A DNA stretch of 64,000 nucleotides, from the NCBI RefSeq assembly GCF_029892285.1, contig NZ_JARXVM010000004.1:234286-298285 (forward strand). The letters are read 5' to 3'. The notes beneath the pieces are model-generated. The model did not search any database and had not been told where the DNA came from. It was given only the letters and a program-made list of their open reading frames with translations. Position 1 is the first letter of the stretch. Every line of letters begins with the position of its first letter. The position numbers and the translations under genes are program-made. Below, piece after piece: positions 1 through 8,374 of this stretch. The DNA comes from Rhizobium sp. SG_E_25_P2 (GTDB taxonomy: Bacteria > Pseudomonadota > Alphaproteobacteria > Rhizobiales > Rhizobiaceae).

Positions 1-547
1 TGGACCCGCCGATGATATGCCGGCCTTCGCCCGCTTGATCGAGGCGATCGTGGCGGTCACCGGCGGCGAGGAGCGGGGCGGCCATCCCGTACCAGCCGAA
101 GGACCGGAACCCAAGGCTTCCGGCAGCGGCGTGCTCATCGAAGGGCGCGCCGGGCCGCGAACTGGCAGAGTGAAACGTTACCTGAAGGCCTTGGCCGCCA
201 CCATTCTCGCCTTCTCGCTGATCAGGCTGAAAATCAGGATGGGACGTTTCGATCCCGTCGCGTATCGCCGCGACGTGGCCGATAACAGCGATTTCCGCAA
301 ATTCGACGACGGTCTGAAGATGACCGTTGATATCGACGCCGCCCGTCTTGCGGACATCGAGACGTTGTTGCGGGATGCGTCCGCCAAGGGAGTGTGCCGC
401 TATGGCGTCAGCAAGCAGGATGCGGCGCTGATGACCTGTTTCGTGTTGACCGCGCTTGAGCGCGACCACATTCATTTCATCGATGGCGCGGCGGGCGGCT
501 ACGCCCGCGCCGCCGAGCATCTGAAAGCGTCGGCGCTTACGCCTTGA
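1..547 (+). CDS. DUF3095 family protein, C-terminal part
   Basis: The reading frame is open from the first bases of the window, so the gene starts upstream and only its last 180 or so residues are seen. The end carries a stretch I recognise from DUF3095 proteins: a DDGLKMTVD segment, then QDAALMTCFV, then HIHFIDGAAGGYARAA close to the C-terminus. The function of the family is not established. The stop codon overlaps the 3' end of the convergent dehydrogenase gene by 11 bases. The family call rests on motif memory only. Confidence 0.75.
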   Translation, partial: GPADDMPAFARLIEAIVAVTGGEERGGHPVPAEGPEPKASGSGVLIEGRAGPRTGRVKRYLKALAATILAFSLIRLKIRMGRFDPVAYRRDVADNSDFRKFDDGLKMTVDIDAARLADIETLLRDASAKGVCRYGVSKQDAALMTCFVLTALERDHIHFIDGAAGGYARAAEHLKASALTP

Positions 548-1904
548 CGATGTGCCCGGCGGCAATTCCGAGCCGACCGAAGACGTTGCGGGTGTCGACG
601 ATCAGCGGCGCCCATTCGGCAATCGCTTTGTAATCGACGTTGTCATGGTCCGTCGCCAAGAGCACCGCATCGAAACTGCGGACGATGTCTTCCGTTAGCG
701 GCGTCGAGGTGCGACCCTTGAAGCAGAGATATTCGCGCGTGGCGGGAATGGCTGCGACATGCGGATCATGGAAGGCGGTTTCGCCGCCACGCGCCTCAAT
801 CAGTTCGATCAGCTTCAACGAAGGGCTTTCGCGGATATCGGGCACGTTCTTCTTGTAGGCGAGGCCGAGCACCAGCACACGGCAACGGCTCAGCGCGCGG
901 CCAAGTTTCATGTCCAAGGCTTCGGCCAGACGATCCACGACATAGCGCGGCATGGAGGAATTGATCTCGCCGGCGAGTTCGATGAAGCGGGTGGGAAGCT
1001 CATATTCATGCGACTTCCAGGTGAGATAGAACGGGTCGATGGGGATGCAATGCCCGCCAAGGCCCGGACCGGGATAGAAGGGCATATAGCCGAAGGGTTT
1101 TGTCTTGGCCGCATCCACCACTTCCCAGATATCGATGCCCATGGCGTCGTAGACGACCTTGAGTTCGTTCACCAGCGCGATGTTGACGGCGCGAAATACG
1201 TTTTCGGTGATCTTGACCGCTTCGGCCGCCGCCGTGGACGAGACCGGCACCACCTTCTCCACCACCGCGCCATAGAAGGCCTGCATCAGGTCTGACGCCT
1301 CGGCGCCGTCGCCAGCGACGATTTTCGGGATGCTCGCGGTGCGGAAATTGCGGTTGCCGGGATCCTCGCGTTCCGGCGAGAAGCCGAGGAAGAAATCGCC
1401 TGCGGATTTCAGGCCGGCTTTTTCGAGGATCGGCCGCACCACCTCATCGGTGGTTCCGGGATAGGTGGTCGATTCGAGAACGATCATCTGTCCCTTGCGT
1501 AATGTCGCGGCGATCGCTTCGGTCGTCTTGACGATATAGGAGAGATCCGGGGCGCGATGCTTGGTGAGTGGCGTTGGCACACAGATGACGATGACGTCGC
1601 ACGCTCCGAGGCGCGCAAAATCCGTGGTTGCCGCAAACGCGCCCGAAGAGACGTGGACGGAAAGCGTCTCGTCCGCCACCGCCTCGATATAGGAGGAGCC
1701 GGCTTCAATCCGCACGATCTTGTCCGCGTCGATGTCGAAGCCGGTGACGCCGAAACCGCCATTGGCGATGGCCATGGCTAGGGGCAGGCCGACATAGCCA
1801 AGGCCGATCACGCCGACCATGGCGGATTTCGAGGCGATCTTCTCGGACAGGGCGGAAAAGGAGGACACGGTTTCGGGCAAGACGGCTCTCTTGGTCTGAT
1901 GCAT
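537..1904 (-). CDS. UDP-N-acetylglucosamine/UDP-sugar 6-dehydrogenase (WbpA/WecC type)
   Basis: Predicted NAD-dependent enzyme that oxidises C6 of a nucleotide sugar to the uronic acid for surface polysaccharide. The 455-residue protein has a Rossmann motif GVIGLGYVGLPLA near residues 31-43, the GFSPEREDPGN segment near 174, and the catalytic cysteine in GGHCIPIDPF near residue 286. The GHCIPIDP version is typical of the UDP-N-acetyl-hexosamine branch rather than UDP-glucose dehydrogenase. The first 28 residues before the Rossmann motif are partly non-conserved. No Shine-Dalgarno is visible, and a promoter lies so close that the mRNA may be leaderless. It stands alone, between a convergent gene and a sugar operon. 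Confidence 0.9.
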   Translation of the reverse strand: MHQTKRAVLPETVSSFSALSEKIASKSAMVGVIGLGYVGLPLAMAIANGGFGVTGFDIDADKIVRIEAGSSYIEAVADETLSVHVSSGAFAATTDFARLGACDVIVICVPTPLTKHRAPDLSYIVKTTEAIAATLRKGQMIVLESTTYPGTTDEVVRPILEKAGLKSAGDFFLGFSPEREDPGNRNFRTASIPKIVAGDGAEASDLMQAFYGAVVEKVVPVSSTAAAEAVKITENVFRAVNIALVNELKVVYDAMGIDIWEVVDAAKTKPFGYMPFYPGPGLGGHCIPIDPFYLTWKSHEYELPTRFIELAGEINSSMPRYVVDRLAEALDMKLGRALSRCRVLVLGLAYKKNVPDIRESPSLKLIELIEARGGETAFHDPHVAAIPATREYLCFKGRTSTPLTEDIVRSFDAVLLATDHDNVDYKAIAEWAPLIVDTRNVFGRLGIAAGHIVKA

Positions 1905-1910
1905 TGTCGC

Positions 1911-1941
1911 CTTATAGAGGCCTGGCGGCGGGGAGTGTCAA
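1911..1941 (-). promoter_or_regulatory. Promoter of the nucleotide-sugar dehydrogenase gene
   Basis: On the minus strand a perfect -35 TTGACA (1941-1936) is followed by TATAAG (1916-1911, spacer 19) or CTATAA (spacer 18). The predicted transcription start then falls at or next to the ATG at 1904. The hexamers are seen directly; activity is inferred. Confidence 0.55.
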
Positions 1942-2112
1942 GCAAGAGGGGGAAACACAGCTTCGTGAAGGCTATGGGCTCGGGGACCGTTAAGACGGGG
2001 GCGAAGTCCGGCTCCTTTCCGCCCCCGGAGATCCCGGTTTGTCCGATCGCCATGCTCCAAGTCTTCCGAAATGGCCGTTTACAAACCTTTTCGTCAGAAG
2101 GGACGGCGGCGG

Positions 2113-3180
2113 TCAGTTGAGCCGCAATCCGCTTTCCGGATCGAAAAGATGCAGCGCGGCGAGCGGGGCGGTGAGATCTATTGTCTCGCCCGGCTGGACG
2201 CGGCTGTATGGCGGAGCGGAGGCGAGCACGCGCTGGCCGCCGACAGCGCCGGTCAGGATGACCTCTGGTCCGGTCAATTCCGTCACCTCGATCGTCACGG
2301 GCAGGCGCGCGCCGTCGCCGCCGGGTTTCAGGGCTTCCGGCCGGACGCCGAGGACGACGGGCATGCCCGCTGGAATTACTTCTGCGCCGGGAGGCAGAGG
2401 CAGCTCTATCTCCGATCCGTCGATCGTCAGGCCGTCGGCGCTGCGCCGGGCGTTGAGCAGGTTCATCGGCGGCGCGCCGACGAAGGTCGCGACATAGAGC
2501 GTGGCGGGACGGTTGTAGATCGCTTCGGGCGTGTCGAGCTGTTCGATCCGGCCGTTGCGCATCACCGCAATCCGGGTGGCGAGCGTCATCGCCTCGATCT
2601 GGTCATGCGTCACATAGACGACGGTGGTCTTCATCATCTGGTGCAGGCGCTTGAGTTCGGTGCGCATTTCCATGCGCAGCTTGGCGTCGAGATTGGACAG
2701 CGGTTCGTCGAACAGGAAGACCTTGGGATGACGGACCAGCGCGCGGCCGATGGCCACGCGCTGGCGTTGCCCGCCCGACAGCTGGCTTGGCTTGCGGTCG
2801 AGCAGGTTTTCGATCTGCAGCAGGCGGGCGGCCTCGCGCACGGCCTTGTCGCGTTCAGCGGCAGGGACCTTGCGCATTTCCAGTCCGAAGCCGATGTTCC
2901 GCGCCACAGTCAGATTGGGATAGAGCGCATAGGATTGGAACACCATGGCGATGTCGCGATCCTTGGGATGCACGCCCACGACCGAGCGCTCGGCAATGCG
3001 CACATCGCCGCTGGTCGGCTCCGCCAGGCCCGCAATGATGTTCAGCAGCGTCGATTTTCCGCAGCCCGAGGAGCCCAGGAGCACAAGGAACTCGCCGCTC
3101 TCCAGCGCGATGTCGATGCCCTTCAGCGTTTCGACGTCGCCATAATTCTTGCGGATACTGTCGATGGTGAGCGCGCTCAT
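2113..3180 (-). CDS. Sugar ABC transporter ATP-binding protein (MalK/UgpC type)
   Basis: Cytoplasmic ATPase of the carbohydrate importer encoded upstream. At 355 residues it has the length of MalK/UgpC proteins. Walker A is GSSGCGKST near residue 37, the signature is LSGGQRQR near 134, Walker B is VFLFDEP near 154 and the switch histidine is in VTHDQ. A C-terminal regulatory TOBE-like domain follows from about residue 235. It is the last gene of the operon and its ATG overlaps the stop of the PfkB kinase by four bases. Confidence 0.93.
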   Translation of the reverse strand: MSALTIDSIRKNYGDVETLKGIDIALESGEFLVLLGSSGCGKSTLLNIIAGLAEPTSGDVRIAERSVVGVHPKDRDIAMVFQSYALYPNLTVARNIGFGLEMRKVPAAERDKAVREAARLLQIENLLDRKPSQLSGGQRQRVAIGRALVRHPKVFLFDEPLSNLDAKLRMEMRTELKRLHQMMKTTVVYVTHDQIEAMTLATRIAVMRNGRIEQLDTPEAIYNRPATLYVATFVGAPPMNLLNARRSADGLTIDGSEIELPLPPGAEVIPAGMPVVLGVRPEALKPGGDGARLPVTIEVTELTGPEVILTGAVGGQRVLASAPPYSRVQPGETIDLTAPLAALHLFDPESGLRLN

Positions 3181-4100
3181 GCGGCGTCTCCTTGCTGGGC
3201 GGGTTCGTAACGGCGCGGGAATGTCGAGACCGCGCGCGAGGCAATAGCGACGCCCGCCTCAAGACAGGCGGTCAATGGTTCCTCCCGGGCGAGTGCGGCG
3301 AGAAAGCCGGCGTTGAAGACGTCGCCGGCGCCGATCGTGTCGATGACCTCGACTTTCGGGGCGGATGCAGTATGCAGAGCGCCGTCGGGGCCGATCGCGA
3401 TCGCTCCCTCCGGGCCGCGCTTGACCACGACGATCGCGCCATCAGGCATGATGGTTTTCAGCGCGCGCGCGGCCTCTATAGGATCAGCGACGCCGATCAG
3501 CGTGGTGGTCTCGATTTCGTTCATCAGCGCCAGGCGGCAGCGACCAAGCCAGGCGCGCGTCGCGGCGCAATTGGCGTCCGTCCAGCCATCGAGCGGCCAG
3601 CCGGTGTCGAGGGCGGCGTCGACGCCTCTGGCATCCAGCCAATCGAACAGCGCGTCGTAATCGCGGGTCAGCACATCGGTGAGGAAGGAGCCGCAGAGCA
3701 GGGCATAGCCGCCTGCGAAAGCCGCCGCTTCGAGCATCGTCCGCGTGTCTGTAAAGCTGAAATGCGGCAAATGACCCTTGGTGGTGAAGAAGGTGCGCTC
3801 GCCATCGGGATGGGTAATGCCCACCGAGATCGTCGTGCCCTCGGGACGGGCGGGCCAGGCCGCGCCATGGGCGCCGAATTCCCCTTGCAGCCAGCGGCCG
3901 AACTGGTCGTCGCCGATATTGGCTGCGATGGTGAAGGAGGTGCCGAGCGCCATCCAGGCGAGCGCGGTGTTGCCCGCGGCGCCGCCGACGCGCAATTCGT
4001 TGTGGTCGACGATGATCTCGGTTCCCGGCTGCGGCCAGGGCGCGGCGGGACCCATGATCAGATCGACATTGACGTTACCGATGACGGCAAGCGGCTTCAT
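3177..4100 (-). CDS. PfkB-family carbohydrate kinase
   Basis: Predicted ATP-dependent sugar kinase of the ribokinase fold, 307 residues. The N-terminus has VIGNVNVDLIMG and an RVGGAAGNTA segment typical of substrate binding. The C-terminal signature DTIGAGDVFNAGF contains the catalytic aspartate. It follows the SIS-domain gene directly (stop and start adjacent) and overlaps the ATPase gene by four bases. A SIS enzyme plus PfkB kinase next to an importer is the arrangement used for amino sugars or Amadori compounds such as fructosyl-amino acids, but the substrate cannot be read from the sequence. Confidence 0.88.
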   Translation of the reverse strand: MKPLAVIGNVNVDLIMGPAAPWPQPGTEIIVDHNELRVGGAAGNTALAWMALGTSFTIAANIGDDQFGRWLQGEFGAHGAAWPARPEGTTISVGITHPDGERTFFTTKGHLPHFSFTDTRTMLEAAAFAGGYALLCGSFLTDVLTRDYDALFDWLDARGVDAALDTGWPLDGWTDANCAATRAWLGRCRLALMNEIETTTLIGVADPIEAARALKTIMPDGAIVVVKRGPEGAIAIGPDGALHTASAPKVEVIDTIGAGDVFNAGFLAALAREEPLTACLEAGVAIASRAVSTFPRRYEPAQQGDAA

Positions 4101-5117
4101 TCATTCGCTCCGGGTGATTTTGGACGAGCGGACGGGCGTGCCGGCATCGGGCACGCGCGCCTCGGCAAAGGCGACCATCAGGCGCTGGGCTGTCGGCAGC
4201 ATCGCGAAAATGGCAGCCATGCCGCTCGCTGGCTTGAATGGAATGGTTATGGCGCCCTCGACCGAGGCTTCGCCCGAGGCGTCGAAGATCACCAGCGGCG
4301 CTCCCGTGGCGCTCACCGATATCGCCATGGCCGTCACCAGATCGGATGTGGCGTCACGGCCGCGCAACAGCGCGACGCCTGTTGCGGGCGAAAGCATTTC
4401 CATCGGACCGTGGCGCAATTGACCGCCTTCGAGCGAGAAGCAGGGAAGACGCGACAATTCCGTGAGGCCAAGCGCCAGCGCTTCGGCGACGCCCTGGAGC
4501 CTGCGACCCGAGGTTACTACGGTCTTAACGTTCGAAAAAGCGGCGAGCGCGGGCGTTATGTCCGGATTTTCGGGCGCATTGAGCGCGACGAGTGCGGCGG
4601 AGGGATCATCGCCCATTGCTTCGAGCACGGCGAGATGCAGCGCAAAGGTGATGGTGAGGCTGCGGGTTGCGGCGAAGGCGCGTTCGGTGCCGCCGGCGCC
4701 AATGAGGCTCGGCGCCGCGCCGGCGAGGAAGGAGCCGGCTTCCAGCGTCAGGCCGAACGTGTCGGCGCTCGCGCCAGTCTCGTTGAACCAGCGGACGACT
4801 TCGGCGCTTTCGCCCGACTGCGAGGTGACGATGACGGTCTTACCGTCAAGCGACAGCGGCGCGCCGAGTTGCTCGGACAGCGGGATGGCCAGGGCGTCGA
4901 TGCCGAGGGCGCGGTAAAGCGGCTCGACCGCGCGGCTGACGGCATGGGAGCCGCCCATGCCGAGCAGCAGAAGCTTGCCGGTTTTCTTCAACGACGCGGC
5001 GATGGCGGTTGCGCCGTCATGGGCAGCCTCGTAAGAAGCGATTGCGTCCGCATGCTGGCGGGCCATTTCGCGGTCGATGGCGAGTAGTCCTTCCGGACGT
5101 GGGTTGTCCTCAGTCAT
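4101..5117 (-). CDS. SIS-domain sugar isomerase/deglycase-like protein
   Basis: About 338 residues with two sugar-isomerase (SIS) domains, as in the isomerase half of GlmS and in FrlB-type deglycases. Seen motifs are LLLGMGGSHAVSRA (about 50-63), VIVTSQSGESAEVVRW (first SIS phosphate loop) and GGQLRHGPMEML in the second half. The ATG at 5117 is chosen over 5123 because GAAGGG lies at a good distance. A much longer open frame reading on to 6005 is an artefact that crosses the permease gene in another frame. Predicted role: cleavage or isomerisation of a phosphorylated amino sugar, together with the PfkB kinase. Confidence 0.85.
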   Translation of the reverse strand: MTEDNPRPEGLLAIDREMARQHADAIASYEAAHDGATAIAASLKKTGKLLLLGMGGSHAVSRAVEPLYRALGIDALAIPLSEQLGAPLSLDGKTVIVTSQSGESAEVVRWFNETGASADTFGLTLEAGSFLAGAAPSLIGAGGTERAFAATRSLTITFALHLAVLEAMGDDPSAALVALNAPENPDITPALAAFSNVKTVVTSGRRLQGVAEALALGLTELSRLPCFSLEGGQLRHGPMEMLSPATGVALLRGRDATSDLVTAMAISVSATGAPLVIFDASGEASVEGAITIPFKPASGMAAIFAMLPTAQRLMVAFAEARVPDAGTPVRSSKITRSE

Positions 5118-5119
5118 GA

Positions 5120-5965
5120 TCATCCCTTCACGCCGCCACTGGTGAGGCCTGAAATCAGGGCTCTTTGCATCAGAAGACCCACGGCGACCGGCGGCAATGC
5201 GGCGAGCACCCCGGCTGCGGCAATGAGCCCGTAATCGGAGACGCGGCCGCCGGCGAGATCGGCGATGGCCACGGTGAGCGTCTTGGCGCGCTGGTCGGAG
5301 GTGAACAGCAGCGCATAGAAGAATTCGTCCCAGGCGAGCAGGAAGGCGAACAGCGCTGACGTCGCCATCACCGGCATCGCCAAGGGCAAGGTGACGATGC
5401 GCAGGGTCTGGAACAGGCTCGCGCCATCGATCATCGCCGCCGATTCCAGTTCGCGCGGAATGCCGTCGAAGCCGGATTTCATCAGCCAGGTGGTGAAGGG
5501 CGCAAGGATGGTGAGATAGACCAACGCCAGACCGAAGACATTGTTGAGCATGCCGAAAAGGGCGAGCGCCATATAGAGCGGCACGGCGAGCGCCACCGGC
5601 GGCAGCATATAGGTGCCGATCACCAGTGTCAGCGACCAGCCGACCGAGGGCGTGCGCGACACCGCCCAGCCGGCCGGAATGGCGAGCAGTATTGCGGCGA
5701 TCGTCGCCATGCTGGAGATCATCAGGCTGTTGCGCAGCGACGAGGTGAAGGCCGCGCCGGCGCTGTTTTCGATGGTCGACAGAAGCGTGGCGTAGCGGGA
5801 GAAATCCATCTCCGACGGCCACCATTTCAGAGGCTTGGCGGCGAGATCGGCGGCGGGCGCGATGCTCATGATGAACAGCCAGGCGAGCGGCGCTAGAATC
5901 ACGAGCGCGAGCAGCAGCGCAGCGAGATGGATGAAGATCGAGAAAAGCGGGCTCTGGCGTTCCAT
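5120..5965 (-). CDS. Sugar ABC transporter permease (MalG type)
   Basis: Inner-membrane permease of the carbohydrate importer, 281 residues, with about six hydrophobic segments. The EAA loop that contacts the ATPase is seen as ELESAAMIDGASLFQTLRIVTLPLAMP. The ATG at 5965 shares one base with the TGA of the preceding permease gene (TGATG), and its own TGA lies just before the SIS start, so the genes are translationally coupled. A longer frame reading up to 6820 is a shadow of the other permease. Confidence 0.92.
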   Translation of the reverse strand: MERQSPLFSIFIHLAALLLALVILAPLAWLFIMSIAPAADLAAKPLKWWPSEMDFSRYATLLSTIENSAGAAFTSSLRNSLMISSMATIAAILLAIPAGWAVSRTPSVGWSLTLVIGTYMLPPVALAVPLYMALALFGMLNNVFGLALVYLTILAPFTTWLMKSGFDGIPRELESAAMIDGASLFQTLRIVTLPLAMPVMATSALFAFLLAWDEFFYALLFTSDQRAKTLTVAIADLAGGRVSDYGLIAAAGVLAALPPVAVGLLMQRALISGLTSGGVKG

Positions 5966-6849
5966 CAGGCGGCGCTCCCGGCGGTCTTGCGCACCAGCGC
6001 GCCATAGGCGAGCGCGAGCAGGGTGACGATCAGCGTGACGATGAGGGCGAGAGAGGCGCCCGATCCCGCGCGCTGGAAGGAAAAGGCTTCCTGATAGACG
6101 AGGATCGACAGCGTGCGGGTGGAATTGGCCGGGCCGCCGCGGGTCATGACCCAGATGATGTCGAACACCTTGAAGGCCTCGATCGTCCGCAGCACCAGCG
6201 CCACCATCAGCGGGCCGGCGAGATAGGGCAGGATCACGAAGCGGAAGCGCTTCCAGGCGCTGGCGCCATCGACCAACGAGGCTGAAATGATGTCGCGTGG
6301 GACGGCCTGGAGGGCGGCGAGCGCGATGAGCGCCACGAGCGGAAAATTCTTCCAGCAGTCGGCGACGATCAGCGCCGCCATAGCCGCGCCGGGTTCGCCG
6401 AGCCAGGAGCGATAGTCTGAGATCAGGCCGATCTGGGTGAGGGCGGCGTTGAGCGCGCCATATTCGGGATTGTAGATCAGCCGCCACAGCGTGGCGTTGA
6501 CGATGGTCGGCAGCGCCCAGGGCAGGATCATCAGCGCGCGCAGCAGCGTGCGGCCATAGAATTGCTGATTGAGAAGCAGGGCGGCGAGCACGCCGAGCAC
6601 CATCTCCGCCGTCACTGAGATCACCGCAAACCAGGTAGTGGTCACTAGTGTTCGGCGGAAATTGGAGCTCGAGAGCATCTTCACGTAATTGTCGAGCCCG
6701 ACAAAATGGCCCGGCGCGCCCACGAGCTTGGCGTCGGTGAAAGACAGCCTGACCGTGTCGATCATCGGCCAACCGATCACGGCGATCATCACCGCGAGCA
6801 GCGGAAGCATGAGAAGCCATGCCCGGGTCGTGAGCCAGGTGCTGGACAT
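5965..6849 (-). CDS. Sugar ABC transporter permease (MalF/UgpA type)
   Basis: The second inner-membrane permease, 294 residues, with a hydrophobic N-terminus starting around residue 10 and a periplasmic loop containing FVGLDNYVKML, which is typical of this family. The EAA-like loop reads ISASLVDGASAWKRFRFVILPYLAGP. It follows the binding-protein gene after 74 bases and is coupled to the MalG-type permease. Confidence 0.93.
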   Translation of the reverse strand: MSSTWLTTRAWLLMLPLLAVMIAVIGWPMIDTVRLSFTDAKLVGAPGHFVGLDNYVKMLSSSNFRRTLVTTTWFAVISVTAEMVLGVLAALLLNQQFYGRTLLRALMILPWALPTIVNATLWRLIYNPEYGALNAALTQIGLISDYRSWLGEPGAAMAALIVADCWKNFPLVALIALAALQAVPRDIISASLVDGASAWKRFRFVILPYLAGPLMVALVLRTIEAFKVFDIIWVMTRGGPANSTRTLSILVYQEAFSFQRAGSGASLALIVTLIVTLLALAYGALVRKTAGSAA

Positions 6850-6923
6850 CGTGTCCTCTCGAATTTTTGTGATTGGATGGTCTTAAAAAAGGCGGGCGGC
6901 GCCGGGCCGCCCGCAGGTCGGGC

Positions 6924-8162
6924 TTAGAGCCCTGAATTTTCGACGGCAGATTTCAGCGCGTCTTCGGCAGAGGACTGGCCGAGCAGCGCTTCCTGGATCG
7001 CCTGCTGCAGCGCGGTCGACATTTCCTGATATTTCGGCGTGGTCGGACGCGGATACATGGCGGCGAGGCCCAGTTTTGCAGCCGCGATCAGCTCTTCCTG
7101 ACCCTTGGTGACGGCGGGATCGTCATAGGACGACGCCCAGATCGGCAGGCTCAGCTTGGCGTACTGGTTCTGCACCGGCTGCGAGGTCATGAAGGCAATG
7201 TATTTCCAGGCTTCGTCCGGATGCTTGCTGGCGGTGGTCACGCCGAGGCCCATGGAGCCGTTGACGGCGGAGACGTCGCTTTTGCCCGCGACGCCCGGAG
7301 CTGGCACGACGCCGACCTTGCCGGCAACCTTGCTGTCCTTGGGGTCGTTGGCCATGTTGTACATATAGGTCCAGTTGAGCGCGAAGGCCGCGTCACCATT
7401 CTGGAACACCTTGCGGACATCCTCTTCGAGGAATTCCTTGGAGTTCGGATTGGTGAGGCCGGACGTGTAGCTGTCGACCATGTATTTCAGCGCGTCGAGC
7501 GCGCCGCCCTGATCGAAGACCGGCTTGCCGTCCTTGATAAAGTCGCCCTTATAGGCGCTGACCAGCGTCGTGTAATCGCAGATCGCGGCTTCAGCCTGCG
7601 ACCAGGACCAGGCGACCGGGGTCTTCAAGAGACCCTTGTCCTGGATGAGCTTAGCCTGTTCCTTCAATTCGTCCCAGGTCTTCGGCGGGGTCTTTATGCC
7701 GGCCTTTTCCAGGATTTCCTTGTTGTAGAACAGATATTTGGTGTCGAGGATCCAGGGCATGCCGTAGGACTTGCCGTCATACTGCACGGTGGTCCAGGCG
7801 CCCGGCAGCACGCCCTTCTTCATGTCGTCGGTGATGCGGGAGGAGACGTCGACCAGCACATTGTTGGAGGCGTATTCGGCCGGCCAGATCACGTCGAACA
7901 GCACGACGTCATAGCCGCCGCCGGAGCCCTGGGCGAGCACGGTCTTGTCGTGCAGGCCTTCATAGGGGACGAATTCGAGATTAACCGAAATCTCGGGATT
8001 GGCCTTGGTGAAGGCCTCGGTCATCGCGCGCACATCGGCTTCGCTATAGGCGGCCTGCGCCATGAACAGCGCATTGATCTTGGTTTCGGCGAACGCCTGC
8101 GATGCGAAGGCCGCGCCGATTGCGGCTGCGCCCATAAGGGTCATTGTCAGGGATTTCAACAT
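6924..8162 (-). CDS. Sugar ABC transporter substrate-binding protein
   Basis: Periplasmic receptor of the importer, 412 residues. The first 25 residues form a Sec signal peptide ending in SQAFA before ETKINALF. The body has features of the MalE/UgpB-like cluster, such as YDVVLFDVIWPAEYASNN, YGMPWILDTKYLFYNKEIL and a late PNSKEF and DAAFALNW region. It is the first gene of the operon that runs to the ATPase. A 147-base leader separates it from the ROK operator. Confidence 0.93.
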   Translation of the reverse strand: MLKSLTMTLMGAAAIGAAFASQAFAETKINALFMAQAAYSEADVRAMTEAFTKANPEISVNLEFVPYEGLHDKTVLAQGSGGGYDVVLFDVIWPAEYASNNVLVDVSSRITDDMKKGVLPGAWTTVQYDGKSYGMPWILDTKYLFYNKEILEKAGIKTPPKTWDELKEQAKLIQDKGLLKTPVAWSWSQAEAAICDYTTLVSAYKGDFIKDGKPVFDQGGALDALKYMVDSYTSGLTNPNSKEFLEEDVRKVFQNGDAAFALNWTYMYNMANDPKDSKVAGKVGVVPAPGVAGKSDVSAVNGSMGLGVTTASKHPDEAWKYIAFMTSQPVQNQYAKLSLPIWASSYDDPAVTKGQEELIAAAKLGLAAMYPRPTTPKYQEMSTALQQAIQEALLGQSSAEDALKSAVENSGL

Positions 8163-8309
8163 GTCTGCCTCCAGTGAGTGGCTACGCTTGATGTCCGCTG
8201 CGGCCCTCGGGTCGAAGCGGTGTGCGAAAGGGTCCGAGGACCCGTCGGATGTGGAGCGTCGCGGCGCTTGCGTGGCGCTTTCGCGTTCCCCGGAACTCTT
8301 CGGTTCCTT

Positions 8310-8334
8310 ATTAAGTCAAACATCTTGACTTAAT
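8310..8334. promoter_or_regulatory. ROK-repressor operator (perfect palindrome)
   Basis: ATTAAGTCAA (8310-8319), five bases ACATC, then TTGACTTAAT (8325-8334). The ten-base arms match perfectly. Each arm contains TTGACT on the outgoing strand, so the site can overlay divergent -35 elements of the importer operon and of the ROK gene. Its place between a ROK gene and a sugar operon makes it the likely autoregulatory operator. Confidence 0.7.
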
Positions 8335-8374
8335 CCTTGTGGAATATTCTATGGGTGTCAAGAGGGTATTTCGC

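Noticed and set aside
3192..5087. Long plus-strand frame of 631 residues
   Set aside because: It lies opposite the conserved PfkB and SIS genes, is rich in Gly, Arg and Ala without motifs, and is a typical high-GC shadow.
4101..6005. One 634-residue frame joining the SIS protein to an upstream segment
   Set aside because: The upstream part is low-complexity and lies antiphase to the well-conserved permease gene; the SIS gene has its own ATG with a ribosome site at 5117.
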